Program-made: the position numbers and the translations under genes
Notes under the pieces: model-generated
Database searches by the model: none
Told to the model about the DNA's origin: nothing
Seen by the model: the letters and a program-made list of their open reading frames with translations, nothing else
Assembly: GCA_037892935.1 (NCBI GenBank)
Contig: JAYXKI010000001.1
Span: 558,001 to 622,000 of the forward strand
Length of the DNA: 64,000 nt
Direction of reading: 5' to 3'
From: Phlebopus portentosus
Taxonomy: Eukaryota; Basidiomycota; Agaricomycetes; Boletales; Boletinellaceae
In this document: positions 43,672 through 54,909 of the stretch, piece after piece
Position numbering within the stretch: position 1 is the first letter of the stretch
Layout: the number at the start of each line of letters is the position of its first letter

Positions 43672-46600
43672 TTTGCTCGGTCGGAAAAATAAACCAAATG
43701 GCAACATTTCAAATGATCGAAGTCTACATAGAAGAAGAAGAATAAGTAATTCAAATGTTAATTTTGCTCTTGCGGGGAAGCAAAGGCGCGAGGCACACCC
43801 ACACAACATACATACGACATACGACATACAGCACGCGGTGACACGGTTTCGCGGGACAGGCGGGTCCTGAACGGCCCTGTCGAGCTCTTCTTTCTTTGAT
43901 GGAAGACGAGAACACTAGTATTGAGATAGATCGACCTATTGTTAGCTACGATATGTCCTACCTCCTATCAGTGAACCATTCGTACTTACTTATGATGAAA
44001 CCGGAGAAAACGAAAGCACGAACGGAAGAGAAAAACGCCTTTATTCCGGTTTGCCGAGGATATACATACATACGGATTATTGGAGCGTCTTCGCGGCTGC
44101 ACGGAAGATCGGAAGCCGAAAGACATGATGGGGACTGATTGTGTCGTTTTCTGTCCTTGCACTGGCACGTACCGAACTTTCTTCGTTCAGACGGAGAATC
44201 AGAATCTAGGGCTCGCAGGGGTTCGCGATGATAATCAGAGCAAAGCCTTCCTCCATCTCTCCTCTTTCCGCACGCCGAGTCGGAGCAGCAAGGAAAATCA
44301 AGACTCGCTCTTCATCAGTCTTCATTCAATTCACACCCAATGAAAAAAAAAATCAAATGCGAAATAAATCATTCCCAGAGAAAACAAATAGGCCAAGAAT
44401 AGAACGCGGTACCTTCCGATTGGGGGTAAGTAAGTATACTACTTTCGGATACCTAAGAACCAAATAACACGATTTCCGTCGAGGAGGGGGATGTTATTTG
44501 ATCGAGGATCGAGGAGTTGATTGATTTGCGACTCGGAGGACCCCCGAAGAGGTTTTGATACCGCGAACCGAACGATGGCGCTGCAGGATCGGCTCTTCAG
44601 ACTGAAAACGTATTAGACTGGCTGGTGTAAACGTCGCTTGCGGCCCAGGCGCGCTGTGAATGAGGATACTTACGGAAAATAGAGTGTATCAGAGTGTATG
44701 TCCGGCCGGCCGACCGACCTAAAGGAGTTATATCGATTGCTACGACGACGGATGCGAATCCATTATCCAAAGCGCTTCCGTTTCCAGCCTTTTTTTTCTT
44801 TCTCTGCGTCCATCCGGATGGAGAGTGCGACTGGGGATTTTGACTGATCGTCGGGACTGTCTGACCTGAGGTGAGTTCGGAAGGCAACAAGGAAGGTAAG
44901 TAGATGTGATTCCTCGCTTGATCCTCCTGATTCTGTTCGTTGGCCGACTGTACGGGTGCATACCGGAGCAACCGAAAAGCGAGCCAAAGTCTTGAATATT
45001 TTTTCTCCCTGTCTCTGTGAGTGAGTGTGTGTTTCCGATTAAAATTACATTGTTGGAAAGAAGAGTCGGAGGGGCGGGAAGAACGGAAGAATGAGAATGT
45101 CACTGATACGGAAGAATTTTGTGATGAGATGATGATATGGACTGATAGACGCCCGTCCGCTCGCACGATGGCGCCTTCTGTCCTTCTGTGCCTGCATCTA
45201 TTCAGCAAAGCTGGTGAAACATGTTCACAGCGTGCAATGCGGAGGAAAATCGCTTGATAAATGAATGCTAAACGAGATAAAAATACGCACGCACAGACAT
45301 ATGAAGCGGAAGATACTGCTCGCGTCGTAAAGGAAAGGTGTGTTCTGATGATGATACGACTTGAGAGAGGTGATTGACCTGGGTCGGTCCAGGCCTGCTG
45401 TTGTGTGAACTACCACCGTTTCTTCTCCCGACTACGATCCTATCTACGCACCTCATGCATCCATATTATTGCCAGTACTAGTCAAATCTGCGACACGCGT
45501 CAGACAGGAATCTCAGGAATGCGGGGTTCCTTCTTCCAGACCCCAGTCAGAGAAGCTTTGAGCGGATTAGCGAGTAGTGGCACCGTATTGGGCAGCAAGG
45601 CGAGGTCCATGGAAACGAAGGGAAACCTCGCTAGTAAGGATGTAGATTTTTTCCAGGTATCAGGGAAAAAAAAACCGTTCTTCTCGCGAAGAGAATTCAT
45701 GCGAAGGAATACAGCCGATACGTACATGCAAAAATGACCGTGCTGCAAACAAGATTCAATCGGTATCCCGTCCGTTGAGTAAATTAATATTCAATTAACG
45801 TTTTATCCATATGCATCCAGCTCGCAGATAATTAAAGAGCGATAATTACGGGCCGACGCCAGTGTGCCTGGATTGAGCGCGTACTGGCGGTGATAGATAG
45901 GATAAGCGGCGCAGGGCCTGGATCAAAACGTTATGAGCATACGGACTAGAAGAACGAGGAACCATCTGTCTCTCGTGTCTCCAGAGCACAACAACATGAC
46001 AGCTTCAATTCATCAGTGCAGCATTTCGACACGATGGTGGGAATGGCGATATATGTGAGGTGTGAGATTGATATATGAATTACACGTGCTCGGAGGACGA
46101 CGCCGTTGCAGATCAGGGATCGGATGCCCACTAATTATCCGCACACACTTTGCAGGACCAAAGGAGTCGGCAAGGGCGATGGTGACGTTAGGGGGACGTC
46201 GCGGACTCACCTGAGTTCACGCAATGAAGAAGAGCTTGTGTAATGCATATCGCTTCCTTATCTGATGACACGGCTTCACGGCGCAGTCGAGCGCGAGCGT
46301 CGAAAACATGTATGTACGTCGGCGATAACTCGCCATTGGGTATTCTTAGAGCGGAAAGCCGCCAGATGCATATGTATATGTATGTGCGTATGCATCCACG
46401 AGTCTGAATTTATATGACGCGCCCTGCCAGCGGAACCCGGTGAGGATGGGAAGCTCCGAAAGGTACCAGTGCCCCATAAAAGCGGTCTACGGCCACGGCC
46501 AGGGCAATCGATGGGTTAACGTTTTTGAAATGTACTAGTAGGTACATCTATGTATGTATGCAGGTATGCATGACCGGCATGAATGGACGATTGATTTTTG

Positions 46601-47283
46601 AAGCATGTAGAAACGGAGAGAGGAGGCCGACGGGTAGACCGTATGATACCTTTCCATACCGTAACTCCATCTCGGCGCGCATCTAATTCTGGATTGATTC
46701 CCATTGCGTTCCCAGCTTGCCTGCCCTTTTGCCTCCATCTCAAAGATCTCCCCGTCCCCGGACGGAAACCTTGACGGTCGGGTGGAAAACATGGGGCAGT
46801 TGAGATGATTCTGCCTGATTCTCCCGCCTGAGATCGAGAAGAATAGGATGCCGTGCCGGTTAAATAAATACTGTTTTTGTCTTCCTTGGACGTGTGCATT
46901 GTAAAACAGGGAAGCTCCGAGTGGGGCGGGGTTGTAGCAACGACAACGATAACTTGGAAGAGAAGAAAAAAATAGAAAGCATGGAAGACAACACAACAGC
47001 AGGCAGTGTCGAGAGCAACAAGGGAGAAAAAGGAAAGAACGGCTATTTAATTTTGTGCTTCGGCTCGCATCCGGCCGGCCGAGGGGGGTCAGTATTTCCG
47101 GGAGTGGCTTCTCCGAGATCAGCATCTGCATCTGACGAAAGGATTTGTCTGCTCTGCTCGTTCCTATACTAAAACTCAGCATTTGCCCGATGAACATGAA
47201 TACCCTCTCGCCACCTCAATTCTCCATACCTCCCTTCCCCGCCCTCTCCCTAGCCAGGCTTCCGCTCTCCTCACTGGCACAAA

Positions 47284-49258
47284 ATGACTTCCGTCGCTAC
47301 CGCCCCTGTTAGTCCACTTAACATCGGTGCAAAGCTTGCGGCTATGGACAAAGGGCTGAGCTCGAGCAAGGAATACGTGCTTCCCCCGACGCCACCCCTG
47401 TCAGATGACGAGCGCGACGAAATCGAGCTCGCGTCGAACAGGTACCGCGTATCCTGTCAATCCCCGCTCGTCTTTGAGCGAGGCATGGGTGACACAGAGC
47501 TGTCGTACTACCTACCTTCACGCGCCGATGGTGTCAATGACATGTCCGTTGTTCCTTTTGGATTGGACCTTTCTGACGTCTGGCTAACCAAATATATCGT
47601 TTCCCCCAGGTACCTGCACCTCGGCTTTCGCGCCCCAGTTGCTCTTCTAGCTCCAGCACGCGTGCGCGCCGCATGGGCGTATATGCGCCTCGTCCATCCA
47701 CCACTCGCTGCTCACGTGCGCATGGAGCCGTGGGAGTACACCTCAGCGCGATTCGCATATGCGCCTCCACGCTCTGTCGAAGAGGCGCTCTTACAAGCCG
47801 AGGGCTCACTCGAGTTCAGACAAGAGACAAAGGATGCGCTTATTGAAGGGTATCTCAACGGCCCCCGGACTCTCGGCAATGAGCGATTGGCATACCTCAT
47901 TCTGGGGAACGTACCTGCAGAAATGAGGTTGAGGGGTGTTCTACCATCTCCTGCTGCAACCCCCAGTCCATCCGATGATCGCACTGAGGCATTCATAACT
48001 TCCTCAACGGATGATGTCCAAGAGTTCGATCTCCTCATATATGCAACGCATTTCCTTGGAGATGGCATGGCGCTGCACACTTTTGCTAACGAGTTCTTCC
48101 GGCTGATCGCTGGGAAGGGAGAAGACGGCGTGTCGCGATCGACGGAACAGATTGAGGAGATGCTTGAGCAGGAGTGGGAGACACGCTGGGGTTCGCGCCA
48201 GTCGGCCTCTAGCACTAACGCTGACGTCCTCCCGCCTTCTCTTGAAGAAGCTCTGCCAGACGTCACCGGCCGCTTCCGGAACGTTGCCGCGAAGATCGAC
48301 TTCAAGAACAGCGAAGCAAAGAGCATCGTACGTTACCCAAATCCAGTTTAAGGTTGTGGGACCTTAATTAATGTTTACTGTTGTTTGTCAGGGCGGACAT
48401 GCATTTCCTCGAAAGAAGAGTCAGATCAGGCACACCATCGTCCCAACTGTCGCGCTTGACACGAAGAAGACGAAAGCTGTCCTAAAAAGGTGCAAGGAGA
48501 ACGGCGTGTCGATCGCGAACGCCATTTTCTCGCTTAGCGCTATTGCCTGGAGCCGAATAAAAGCGCAAGAAGAAGCGGAACGGAGGAACGGCGAGCTTCC
48601 CCTGATGATGTACAGCGCACTCAACATCCGACCTTACCTCCGACCCGAAGTGACTGCGAACCGCTCGTACTGGTTTACTGCAATTGGATATCTCAATGTC
48701 GTTCTCCCCTCTTTCTTGCCTTCACCAGATGATCGTGAGGCCATTAGAAGGACGTTCTGGCATCGGGCTCGCTCTGCGAAGAAACAGATTTCTCAGGCGG
48801 CCAAGCATCCACTTGTCGTGAGTCGAACACGTCAAATGGCGCTTTTGCGAGGTGAGCGTGCTCGCAAGTGGGCAAGAGAGGACGACGAGAAGGATGCTGG
48901 AATCTGGACACCGCTGACACCCGCTGCTACTCCCAAAATCTCACCTCAGCCTTCTGGAGCCGAAGCTCCGAAGAAGCCTTGGACACTTCCTCCTGCTCCC
49001 TCAACTGCGCTTATTGGTCTGTCCATGTTGGGTAACCTAGACAGCATGTATGCTCATGCTGAGTACTCGTCGCTGGTGCTGCATACCCTTACGACGGGGT
49101 CGCGACAACGTAATGGTGCAGCGCTACTATTTGGCTACACCTTCGCTGGAAAGTTGTGGCTGAGCCTTGGATTCGACGAGGAAGGCTTCGCAAGCGGTAT
49201 GATGCAGCGTTGGTGGGGCGAAGTCTTGCGAGGCGTTGATGAGTTCTTGATTGACTGA
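47284..49258 (+). CDS. condensation-type (BAHD/NRPS-C-like) acyltransferase family protein
   Basis: The ATG at 47284 leads to a 560-600 residue protein. Exon 1 ends around GVNDM; a 66-nt intron (47545-47610) joins it to YLHLGFRAP. Because the intron is a multiple of three with no stop, its retention would add 22 residues without a frameshift. The core has LVHPPLAAHVRMEP, DLLIYATHFLGDGMALHTFA with the HxxxDG catalytic motif of condensation/CoA-dependent acyltransferases, then a second intron at about 48329-48391. The C-terminal half has TIVPTVALDTKKTKAVLKRC, NGVSIANAIFSLSAIAWSRI, LPLMMYSALNIRPYLRPEVT (DFGWG-side equivalent region) and RRWWGEVLRGVDEFLID-like ending. It stands alone, without carrier or adenylation domains. 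Fungal relatives of this fold acylate sugars, terpenoids or trichothecenes; the substrate here is not known. Confidence 0.75.
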
Positions 49259-50112
49259 TAATGAACTTCATCTGGACTTGAAAAGACGTTCCATTCATTC
49301 TTTCGATCCTTATGATATCAAGAACACTACTAGTTACACTTTCGACACCACTTCATTCATTTATTCCCGTTTTCGTTTTCGCTTTGAAGTATTTTGCAGT
49401 ACTCACGGACTTCAGCATTCCAAAACCCTTCTTGTGGACATTATGTTTCGTCATTCCTTGTACCGTACTGTACTTGAACTAGGACTGTATTTCGTAGACT
49501 GAACGACTCTCTTGTCGAATTAGAATGTACTCTCTTTCACCGAGCGTTGAGTCTGTTCGGGTGCCCTTCTGGAGAGCCTAGACCTATGTATCGTAACTGC
49601 CGGTCTAGATATCGAACAGAAGCTCACGCAGATAAACAATACTGATGATCTACGGGAACCTCTGGAATTATGAATATAAATGGTCTGGAAGATGGCTTGT
49701 GTAGTTGAACTATGCATGCCTTTGAGAATCTACACGACATCTTGGAGTAGCAGTCGGGTCCCTCTAGATCAACTACCACTGCCTGTTGACTGACTAGGCT
49801 CAATCGGCATGCCTTTGTTCACTTCAGTATTCTTTCAGTATTCTAGAAGCTGACCGCTACATATAATTTTCATGAAATCAATATCTTAAATTCTCAAAGT
49901 AGCCTTCATTTCATCTGTTTATCTAGAAACCGAATCATCAAGTAAGTGTTTTTCTAAATTGAATTTAGCTGGTCCGATCTTTCTCACGCTTCACGTGCGT
50001 CTACACGGTCGTATCGACAAGAGCAAATAAAACCGACGCGTCTAACTTGGAACTCGTCCAAAATTACCGTGCTATCTTTCACTAGCACAGAGTGCAGCGA
50101 AGTACGAAAGCG
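49259..50112. other. intergenic, no gene seen
   Basis: 3' flank of the acyltransferase gene and 5' flank of the Rsc9-like gene. No supported features. Confidence 0.5.
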
Positions 50113-52348
50113 ATGAGCGGATATGCGAGGGGAGGCGTGCAAATGGCCTACATGGCAACGCCCACGCCTATGCCGCCGACAGGCACGTCTGGCTATACGG
50201 CGGCGTCTCAGCAGTACGGTTCTGGTGGATATACCCAACAAACAACGGCGGCATACGCTCAGCGGATGCCGCAGACTTTGAGGGATGATTATGAAAGTGA
50301 GATATCTCCCCTGATTGCTCTGTGTACTTGATGCATCTCAACACATCGTTTTGGTAGGGTGGTACACGGAGCCTACACCGACAAACCGCATGCTTCTTTC
50401 CCTGCGGTCCGGCCTCGACTCGGAAGTCTCGTGGGCACTTGAGCGTCTTTGTCGGCTCAGCTGCAATGATCAATTCACTCTGTCGTCCATACCTGGGCTT
50501 GTTGACTCGCTCTTTGAATGGCCGGAGTGGTATTTAAGCGAATATGGACCTAGTTCTTCATCGGAGCGGAAAGGGAAGGGGAAATCGCTGTCGGAAGCCG
50601 CTGCTGCACCGCTCTTTGCACCTTCTTTCGTTGAGGAACGCCATCGTCGATACGCGCTTGAGTCGCTATTCGTCCTGCGAAATGCGGCGGTAGGGAATCA
50701 GAACGCTTCAGAGCTATCCGCGCATACAAGAACTCGACCACTAATTATCCGTGCTTTGGCTTCCCTCGACCTGAATACGGACGAGAACACTCAATTCGTA
50801 TTATACTGTCTTGAGTTGCTACACTGTCTGGCCGGGACCTTTGTCCTACCGTCTGCAAATGGTGGCGCCAACGCTCTAAACCCAATTCCGACGATGGAAC
50901 GAATTGCCGGAGAGTCGACGAATAGATCTATGATCATAGCGTCCTTATCTGCTCTCACTCTGCTCTTCAATATCCCACAAAACATGTCCCACGTCAATGA
51001 ATCTTCTCCAGCCCTGGCAGCGTGCATTCGATATCTGCCCCTATACCAGGATACGGCACTCGTAGACGCGTGCCTCAACTTTATTTACGCGCATCTTTCT
51101 TCTCCACCCATGACGAAAGCCTTTCTTCTGCATCCGGATTTGCCACACGTGCTCAAAATGCTTGTCGGGTATGTACTTTCTCAACAGGAGAAAGAACTGG
51201 CGACTCTCGACATTACTGCACCCGGCCATCAAGTCCCGATCGTAAAAACTCAATCTGTCATAGAAGAGCTAACAGAAGAAGAGCTACAGAAGCTCGGTGT
51301 TCTTCCTGAGCCTGAGCGCTGTTATCAATGGTAGGTATTTCCTTTTATTCTCGTCGCGCTTCAATTATCTCATTACGTCCGAAGGCTACGCATAGCAATC
51401 AAGCCCAGTCCCGAAGATGAGCTCACACAGGTCGATTATTGGAATGCATACAAGGATGCTTTTACAAGGTTTAGCGACCGTGCCCCGCTCCTACCGGCGT
51501 CGGACGCCATAAAAAATGCTAGCATCGTGTATCCGCACGCCCAAGCTATGGTTCTGCAAACCCCTGTTCAGAGGTTCATCATTCGAGGAATCACGAAGCG
51601 CACAAAACTTATCGTTGTAGAACGTAATGTCTGTCGCTGGGATCGTGCTCAGTGCCAGGCCGGATCATTCGAGAGGCCAGACGGACTAAGACAACACGTC
51701 CGCTCACATCTAGAATCGTTACAATCGGAAAGCAGCTCTGAGGGCGCTGACTTTTCGTGCAAATGGGCAACATGCCAGCACTCTGCATCTTCTCTTGCTG
51801 CGCTCGTACCGCACGTATGGACACACGTGCCCCTCAAAACAAGTGCTACGCCATGTTCAAGTGATCCGGACAAGTTCCCAAAGGTCACATTAGCTTCTGC
51901 TGACGAACAATACCCTCTTTCTGATGCAACTCAGCGCCTTCCGCCGCCGGATCCCAAGACAGTGGTGCTCTATCCTTCACCATCGCGTGATCCACCTTCA
52001 GGCTCACTTACCGCTTTACTCATCTTACGTACGCTATTTCGTGCTTCCTTCGCATCGTCCGATGCTGCGCCGCGGGTTGACTCAGAACACTTCGGGTTTC
52101 CCGGCGTGGTCGAAGAAGCAGATGAACAAGAACCTGCGGCTGCGGCTGCGGCTACTGCTACTACTACTGCTACTGCTACTGCTACTGCCAACGGTGATCA
52201 GCTCGAATCGGACAAAGAGGGGGAGCGGAGAGGTCGGCGAGCTTTTCTTGGAGTACGACACCTAATGGAAAGCGTGCAGATAAAGGATCCAGCGCTGATG
52301 TCGTGGATATATGAGATGGTCGATCCTGGAGTTAACGGCGCCCAGTGA
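50113..52348 (+). CDS. Rsc9/ARID2-like chromatin-remodelling complex subunit
   Basis: The ATG at 50113 (MSGYARGGVQMAYM) starts a Gln/Ala/Tyr-rich N-terminus. After an intron near 50299-50357 the protein continues WYTEPTPTNRMLLSLRSGLD, SEVSWALERLCRLSCNDQFT, an Armadillo-like helical body (ESLFVLRNAAVGNQNASELS, TQFVLYCLELLHCLAGTFVL, LPLYQDTALVDACLNFIYAH), ELTEEELQKLGVLPEPER and, after a 50-nt intron at 51333-51385, LRIAIKPSPEDELTQVDYWN. Two C2H2 zinc-finger-like units follow: CRWDRAQCQAGSFERPDGLR with QHVRSH, and CKWATCQHSASSLAALVPHV with WTH. Near the end is an Ala/Thr repeat and LMESVQIKDPALMSWIYEMV. The order matches fungal Rsc9 and animal ARID2. I see no ARID domain at the N-terminus, as in other basidiomycete members. 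It would act in the nucleus in an RSC/PBAF-type complex. Confidence 0.8.
52133..52190 (+). repeat. trinucleotide repeat coding for Ala/Thr
   Basis: gcggct and actgct units in the Rsc9-like reading frame give a run of Ala then Thr/Ala residues. Length is likely to vary between strains. Confidence 0.85.
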
Positions 52349-52503
52349 AGGTGCTTCCATTTTGCTGAACCACACAGGATTCTCAAGTAGCCATTCATGT
52401 AACATTATCGCCGTCCCCCCCTTTGAGCGCGTTGACCAACACTGCCTTTTTTATATACCTTACGAATCCAAATCTATACCGCCGATACGAGATAGCCTTT
52501 GTG

Positions 52504-54489
52504 TCACTGTACGTCTACTCCTCTCACCCAACGAGCTCCCCGTACATCGTCAGAAGGGTACAGATTCATCAGATGCTTATTCATTATGAAGCGACCTCTG
52601 CCCGAGCCGCTTCCGACAGCCGCCTCTTGAAATTCCGCATCCTCGAAAAATTGCCCGAGAAGTGGCTGCTGAAGGAAACTCTTTATTTCTTCGATTGTGC
52701 ACGTTGTCAGCTTCAGGTCTGACAGCGAGGTGGTTTCTAGCGTTGTTTTAAATCGATAACAGGGAAGTTTTAGTGATATTGGTGTACTCACCAGTGACAT
52801 GGAGAGTTATGTGATCCATAAGCATGAACTGAATACCAGAAGGGACCTTCTGAAGTTAGCACATTCTCGTATTAGTTTCTGGAGTCGCGAGGCTGATTTT
52901 GCGAAGTACCTTCCATCCAATAACACACTGCATACCCTGGACAATTTGCCCAACGAAAATGTCGTTCAACTGTTCCGGGACTGGAGCGCTCTCCGGGACT
53001 TCTTTAGCATAAACATCGTCCTTCTGTAGCAAAGCTTGATGATGGAAAGTGCAACGTGGAAGCAGTTTATCCTGAATGATAAGTTTCATATCCAGAGGAA
53101 ATAGCCTTAGATGAGCCGCTGGAACTATCGATTTGATTCTGTTTTCGACTGGTTCCCCCGGGAAAACCGCCAATAGGACTTCCGACAGAAATTTCGTCTG
53201 GAGCCACAAGAAAACATCCTCTCCTTGGCGGTTAGCATAATTCGGTTCATCCAGGTCGTTACCAAACTCCACGACGCCTGCTATAGTAATATTGCGCGCC
53301 ACTCTATCCAGAAGCTGAGCTGTGAGCGATGCTTGATAAGGCGCACCGAACACGCGTTTTAATTCCTCGTAATTCTCCACGACGCCTAGAGTTGCGTCCT
53401 GCTCCCAAGGCATTCGCGTGACATTCACGACGGTATCACGGACGAGAGCTGTGACGCAGTTCGGGGTGTTCAAAGGAGAAACTTCTAACCCAAACCGTTT
53501 CACGATACCAACGAAAATAAAAACCAGCGAGATTGGCAAGGATCGGGTAGATGTCGTCAAAAAGAGGTGAGGTATGCTATTGCGGAAATCATAGAATGAC
53601 ATTTCTGAGGATAACATTGTCTTTGTGAAAACATATCATTTAGATGAACGAGATTACCCACGTCCCGCTCTGCTAAAGCTCTTCGAGCGCATGAACGAGC
53701 ACACTGAATTACACAGTTTCTTGATGTTGAATTCCTCCATGTCTGGAGCATAACATATTCCCTTTTCATCGAGATATTCCTTGCAGAGTTCGGTTAAGCC
53801 GTCGATACGAGCCATAATCTATATTGCATGAGCAGAGAACAGAGGGAACAAGCCCTTCTCTGACATACCTCACCAGGAAGTATACCGTGGAAAGAGGACA
53901 AGGCTGAAAACGCTTCCTCAAATGAGACGCGTTTATTCTCTTCGCCTGGGACGGATTCCTTCAGACTGATCCATTTGTCAATGGCATTGCTTCTAGCGAT
54001 GATCTTTAGCAGCTCGGATGCCCAATACTTCCTACTGAGATTCGTGAGTGGAGAACCGCCCTTCACCTTCTCAACATCTTCATCCGTCTGGAAAAGAGTA
54101 GGAAGCGGGCGATGTTCTTCCTCAGATAAGATGTCCCAAACGTCCAAGCCGTGGATTACCACACGTCTCGCATGGTCGGCGCGGTCTTCGGACGAGCAGG
54201 CTTCGAGCGCTTTCAAGGCTGCCAATGCTTCATGGTCTATTCTCCGACGCTCCTGATATAGCTGCCTCCAATTTTCCTTGAACACGACACCTCGCTCAGC
54301 TTCCTTTGCACAGTCTGAGTGAACGTAACGATGCTTGTAGTGAGGCTTCCAAAGGGCAGGTTCCAAAGACGCCGTGTGCAGCGTGCTACTTCCAATCAGG
54401 CTGCAACGAATGAGCGCATAGATACCTGCCTCGGATATTGGTAGTTCATTGAGTATTCTAACGCAAAGTTCTGTAGGCAGAACGTCCAT
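52504..54489 (-). CDS. F-box protein of FBXO21 type (SirB1/YccV-like)
   Basis: The ATG at 54489 opens MDVLPTELCVRILNELPISE, an F-box, followed by WKPHYKHRYVH and NWRQLYQERRRIDHEALAAL. The central part (MARIDGLTELCKEYLDEKGI, FYDFRNSIPHLFLTTSTRSL, PISLVFIFVGIVKRFGLEVS) matches the transglutaminase-like/SirB1 region of FBXO21, joined through introns near 53810-53870 and 53605-53660. The C-terminal segment FVGQIVQGMQCVIGWK begins the YccV (hemimethylated-DNA-binding-like) domain. After two introns come VPSGIQFMLMDHITLHVT and FFEDAEFQEAAVGSGSGRGR, ending VRGVDVQ. The YccV domain looks shortened: the usual HKRY before CVIGW and the EEW..M segment after it are missing. FBXO21 proteins are SCF ubiquitin ligase receptors. 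The 3' end converges on the Rsc9-like gene (155 bp apart). Confidence 0.8.
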
Positions 54490-54909
54490 GGTGGTGGTCA
54501 ATAGAATAGATAACGTGCGTAGGATTAGGGTCCACCTAATATGGAAGGATGATCGAAGGTCTATCATAGTTCACAACCACGTGTCGAATTGCATAAGTTT
54601 CGCATAAATTGCTAGCACTCTGGAAAAAACAAGAATGCCGGTAAAAGGGAGTAAAAGGGAAGAACTACATGGGTATCGGAGACTCGGTTCGAAAACGTCT
54701 AATGAACGTTATAATTTGTTATTCATAGTCGAGCTTGATTAACATTTCGTGCCCTTCCTTGCCTCTTCCTGACTTGCCGCTTCAGTGGACTTTGAAGCCT
54801 CTTCCCTTTGCTCCCATTTCCATACTGGATGAAGTCTAGGTGCATCCGTCTTCGTTACTCTAAGATTCTCTCGTCCGTCTGCAAATAGACGTCAGCCTTG
54901 AAGAGCAGA

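Larger units (their letters stand above)
41496..47283. other. 5.8-kb gene-poor region
   Basis: The largest interval without a supported gene; elsewhere genes are 0.1-1.4 kb apart. Longer frames here (for example 46535-47197 minus, 42860-43540 plus) have no domain, odd composition, or cross a tandem repeat. It contains a T tract (41888-41915), a CGTTCTT repeat (42137-42167), a 165-bp tandem repeat (43103-43431), a run of 14 G (43658-43671) and many ATGTATGT-type stretches. I see no transposon ends, tRNA or rRNA. A long non-coding RNA, a degraded element or a long regulatory region are all possible. Confidence 0.5.

Noticed and set aside
46535..47197. 220-codon minus-strand open frame
   Set aside because: Cys/Leu/Ser-rich, no motif, overlaps the likely promoter of the acyltransferase gene. 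Not supported as coding.
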